Source: Jaminaea rosea (Eukaryota; Basidiomycota; Exobasidiomycetes; Microstromatales). From it: a stretch of DNA of 64,000 nucleotides. This document shows positions 60,995 to 64,000 of this stretch, one piece after another. The DNA is taken from the NCBI RefSeq assembly GCF_003144245.1, contig NW_020289983.1, positions 496,001 through 560,000 of the forward strand, written 5' to 3'. Positions within the stretch are counted from its first letter, which is position 1. Each line of letters starts with the position of its first letter. The notes under the pieces were generated by a model, which saw nothing but the letters and a program-made list of their open reading frames with translations, was not told the DNA's origin and ran no database searches. Made by a program: the position numbers and the translations under genes.

Positions 60995-61755
60995 CTAGCA
61001 GCTGCACCCTCCGGAGTTGGCACCTTGATCGCCGCCTGAAGCAAGATTGACGCTCCCTGGCAGTCGATCGCCGGGTCTCGTGGCGCTGTTGGGCTGCGAT
61101 TGCCAGAGAGCTGGGGTGGAGATGATCTGCAGGACAGCCCGGAGGAGAAGTGTCAGCGTGCGCGTAGTTTGGTATTATCTGTATGCTCGCGCGTGCGACT
61201 CACCTCCTCAACCAACTCATCAAAGGCCTCTTGAACTCCACGTCCCTCCTTAGCACTCGCCTCGACGAAAAGCTTCGCCCCGCGCCTCTTAGCCATCTCC
61301 CTCCCCTCCTCCTCCGTCACCACTCTAGCCAAATCTCGATCCACCTTATTCCCTACCAAGCAGCGCACCACTCCCGGTCCATTCTCGTCAGATGAGCGAG
61401 GAGCAAAAGTGTCCAACTCGTCGAACCACCCTTCCAAACCTTCGAAGCTCTCCCTACTCGTCACATCGTACACGACCACCACACCCTGTGCCCCCCTGTA
61501 GTAGCTACTAGTCAAGGTCCTAAATCGTTCCTGTCCCGCGGTATCCCAGAGGGAGAGGCGGAATTTACGCCCATCGGCGAGGGTGATCGTTTTGATCTGG
61601 TAATCAATGCCGATGGTTGCGGTAGATTCTTCTGGGGGAAGGAAGTCGTCGTTTGTGAAGCGGAGTAGGAGGGATGATTTGCCTACGCTCGAGGAGCCGA
61701 TGAGGAGGAGCTTGAGGGTGGGGATTGGGAGGGACGAGCTCGAAGAGGAGGACAT
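60995..61755 (-). CDS. Rab18-like small GTPase
   Basis: Exons 61755-61204 and 61126-60995, intron 77 nt, 227 residues. The GTPase motifs are complete: P-loop GSSSVGKSS (20-28; K26, S27), switch I with T47 in ESTATIGIDYQIKTI, WDTAGQE (70-76), the guanine-binding NKVD, and SAK. The second exon ends GGCSC then stop, giving a Cys-x-Cys double geranylgeranylation motif that is seen only after splicing; unspliced, the frame ends within the intron. Switch and TIGIDYQIKTI resemble Rab18, which acts at ER and lipid droplets. Other Ypt classes are less likely. It is transcribed toward BRCA2's 3' end. Confidence 0.9.
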
Positions 61756-62076
61756 GGTGGGCGATGTGGAGCGCGAGAACAGGGGTGGATGCTGCGTCTG
61801 GCTAGTCGAAGTGATGCTGTTGAGCAGTCGGAAGCGATGCTGATGCTGTGTGTCGAGCGCAGCAGGAGATTAGAGGTGAAGAGGGGAAAGACGATGCGGG
61901 ATTGGACCTCGGATGCGCCACTCATCGTCGAGGGAGCGCCGCCTCCACCGGCGCAGCCCCTCGCTCTCTATCCGCCGTGCCGCCCTTCTTTTCACGCTAC
62001 CAAGGATCATTACGACAGATGGAAGGCACTTTGACATCTATGATGAATAGAGGAGTCCTCATTACAGTCGCAGCGT
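61756..62076. other. Intergenic, Rab promoter / signal peptide peptidase 3' side
   Basis: 321 nt between two minus-strand genes. It likely has the Rab leader and promoter. Nothing else recognised. Confidence 0.35.
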
Positions 62077-63536
62077 TCACGCCGCCTTGGTCTTTTTGCC
62101 CTTCTTCTTGTCCCCTCCCTTCTTGCTCTCCTCCTTCCCCTCCGCCTCCTCCCCACCATCCGTCCACCTCCAAACTTCCTTCCACTCGCCCCTCTTCAAG
62201 CTCTGCAGCGCGACAGCTGCCACGCACGCCGGGCTCAAGTAGAGAAGAGCAGGCTGCGCGGCCTGAAATACGTGCATGACACCCATCGTCGTCGCCAGAC
62301 CTGCCACGTAGGCGGTCAGAGTGGCAGTGAAGTAAGGCTTGGGGAAATTGACATCGGTGCGACGGAAGTTGGCCAGCTTGGAAGGGGAGAGGGAGGAGCT
62401 GTGCAGATGTTGGTCGAAACGGAGTGCAAGGGCAATGAAGATACCAGGAATCACAATATCGCCGAGACCGAGCATGGTCATCTGCCATTTTGGTGCTCCC
62501 CTAACCACCTCCAGGATGGCCTGCATCGTCTTGCCCTTGCCCTCGGCTCCCAAGTAGTATGCAGCCACCTGAGGCAGGTTCTTGGGAAAGATGATTTTGA
62601 TCGGTCCAGCGTCAAAGTTGCGTGCTACGGAGACCATGACCTCTGTGCCGAAGACCCAGAAGACGTCGTAGACGAAGAGACCGCCGAGCATGATGCTGCC
62701 CGTGAGGAAAGAGTCGAGGCCCATAAGGGAGACGGCATTGAGGGCGAGGCAGAGGGCGATGCTGTTCGAGGCGAGCCAGTGGCGCGTTGTGTAGAAGGCG
62801 ATGATGGGGAGGAGGGAGAACAGCGCAAGGCCAGCGTGGGCTTCGGCGAGACGGGTGAGGAGGATGGTCCGCTTGCGAGGGACGTCGGCCGGATCTTCCA
62901 CGTCGGCCACGCTCTCGCCTTTCTTGGCCTTCTTTTCCCTCTCTTCTCTTCTAGCCTTCTCCTCTTCCTTCCTCTCCTTTTCCGTCAAGCGATGCGTCAC
63001 CACGACCTTGTACTTCCTTGCCTCTTTCCACTTCGCTGGGCCAATGCTCCACGCATAGAGGGAGACGACGACCTTGAGGACGGCTGCAGCGCCCACTACG
63101 GCAAAGTAGGCTCCCAATACGCGGTCAACCCACTTGCGGTCGAGGAACTTGAAGACGAGGTACATGCTGAAGAGGACGAGGGAGCCGATGAGGGGGAAGA
63201 GCCTGTGCGAGCGCAGGGAGGGACAGTCAGTTGTGCGCGGTGAGGAAGGGGAAGCTGCACACCTGCTCACCATGCATCTTGGCTAGTGAGAGTCTCCGTG
63301 GCCAGAGGCTCGTCCTCCTCATCCTCACCATCGCTCTCGTCATCCTCGTCAGCCGTCTTCTTGTCCTTCTTTGCCTTCTTCTGATCGCGCTTGGCCTTGA
63401 GCACACTCGCAGGCGTCCTGAGCGACTGAAAGGACCCAAAGTAGATGGGCAGCAGCGCGAGCGTGATGAGGGAGATGTAGGCGATGAAGAGGGGAGCATC
63501 CTTGCCCAGTGGGCTGGACGAGGCACCGGGAGGCAT
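62077..63536 (-). CDS. Signal peptide peptidase (intramembrane aspartyl protease)
   Basis: Exons 63536-63271 and 63202-62077, intron 68 nt (the split Trp codon is restored), 463 residues. The presenilin-family active-site motifs are present: YD in GGLFVYDVFWVFGTEVM (D268), GLGD in MLGLGDIVIPGIFIAL (D337), and the PAL motif in QAAQPALLYLSP (from 406). About nine hydrophobic helices surround them. A charged cytosolic loop (Lys/Glu-rich) comes before the active core, and the tail is Lys-rich (KKGGDKKKGKKTKAA), like ER-retained family members. It cleaves leftover signal peptides in the ER membrane; in fungi the SPP homologue also takes part in ER-associated degradation and in sterol-regulator activation in some species. 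Both catalytic Asp residues are intact. Confidence 0.93.
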
Positions 63537-63710
63537 GTTGGAGGGGTGGGGGATGAAGAGGAAAGGCAGAGCGGACGGACAGGTCGCGTCGTCTCAGTCG
63601 CCTCTCGTTCCTCTCTCTCTCTCCGCCGCGCGCCTTTCCTTGCAACCAACACTTGACAAGGCTCCACGTCGACAACAACATCCTCAACGGCTCGAGGGCG
63701 GGTCGCCACG

Positions 63711-64000
63711 ATGAATGCTCCATCACCGCCGTCACCCTCTCAGCGTCAAGAGCATCGACAATGGCAAGATGTAGACCCCGTATATGCACGCAATTCCCTC
63801 GTCATCGCAGCGCGACACCTCTCGCTGCGCGGCCTCGACAATGCAGCTCATTGGGCCTTGGATTTGGCAAACTCGATGCCTCCCACGGCGTCAACATCAG
63901 CTCAGAGCTGGTTCTATGATCAGGCTTCGCGTGGTGGTTCATCAAGAGGACAGCCGACCGCAGCTGCCACACCAGCTCGTCGAACCCCTTCATCGTCCTC
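63711..64000 (+). CDS. Partial N-terminus, helical/TPR-like (possible APC/C subunit Cdc23)
   Basis: The ATG at 63711 opens a frame to the window edge (96 codons). After a short Pro/Ser/Gln start comes SLVIAARHLSLRGLDNAAHW then ALDLANSMP, a helical pair like the first TPR helices of Cdc23/APC8 (an RGL...A.WA.EL pattern). A Ser/Ala/Thr-rich stretch follows. The APC8 link rests on one short block, and Cdc16 or another TPR protein is also possible. It diverges from the signal peptide peptidase across 174 nt. Confidence 0.6.
   Translation, partial: MNAPSPPSPSQRQEHRQWQDVDPVYARNSLVIAARHLSLRGLDNAAHWALDLANSMPPTASTSAQSWFYDQASRGGSSRGQPTAAATPARRTPSSS

Noticed and set aside
1-64000. Transposons, virus-like elements, rRNA genes, CRISPR arrays
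   Set aside because: Looked for transposase, integrase, reverse-transcriptase and capsid motifs, terminal repeats and regular repeat-spacer arrays; none was recognised by eye. Very degraded remnants could be missed.

Overview
The window looks like nuclear DNA of a basidiomycete fungus, most likely a smut relative (Ustilaginomycotina). The signs are GC-rich coding sequence, tightly packed genes on both strands, few and short introns (mostly 58-91 nt, donors GTGAGT/GTAAGT/GTGGGT), a BRCA2/Brh2-type recombination gene (absent from the model ascomycete yeasts), and a Kex2-type repeat secreted protein like those known from smuts. No rRNA, tRNA, transposon, virus-like element or CRISPR array was recognised. 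All exon structures below were worked out by hand from open frames and splice consensus.

Layout. 0-12 kb: a partial ADF-H/twinfilin gene (-), ribosome-biogenesis factor YTM1 (+), a class I methyltransferase (-), a MAM3/CNNM-type membrane protein (-) and an unrecognised acidic protein with a Cys-rich tail (-). 12-23 kb: a COQ9 domain read in frame into a mitochondrial-type membrane/TPR-like protein (+), a Ser/Thr-rich single-pass protein (-), two doubtful small ORFs, and a CSC1/TMEM63-type channel (+). 23-31 kb: PRP3 (-), AP-3 sigma (+), NOP2 (-) and a small multi-pass membrane protein with a 21-nt microexon (+). 31-41 kb: a ROM2-type Rho1 GEF (+), a membrane-anchored methyltransferase (-) and an orphan multi-pass protein (+). 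41-46 kb: two secreted-protein genes set in long gene-poor flanks: a precursor with about 13 copies of a QINDDDLVDA-type unit cut by dibasic sites, and a GPI-type cell-wall protein. 46-61 kb: SLD3-like, RTT109-like, a methyltransferase, FAF1-like, TFB5 and the BRCA2/Brh2 homologue. 61-64 kb: a Rab18-like GTPase (-), signal peptide peptidase (-) and a partial gene (+).

Functional themes. Ribosome synthesis is represented by YTM1, NOP2 and FAF1. Genome maintenance is represented by SLD3, RTT109, TFB5 and BRCA2, all within 15 kb. Cell wall and secretion are represented by the Rho1 GEF, the GPI protein, the repeat precursor, Rab18 and signal peptide peptidase. Neighbours do not form operons. Several pairs are divergent and could share promoters (twinfilin/YTM1, PRP3/AP-3 sigma, NOP2/membrane protein, RTT109/methyltransferase, TFB5/BRCA2).

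The best candidates for something undescribed are the repeat-peptide precursor at 42.0-43.6 kb and the COQ9 fusion at 12.2-15.0 kb.
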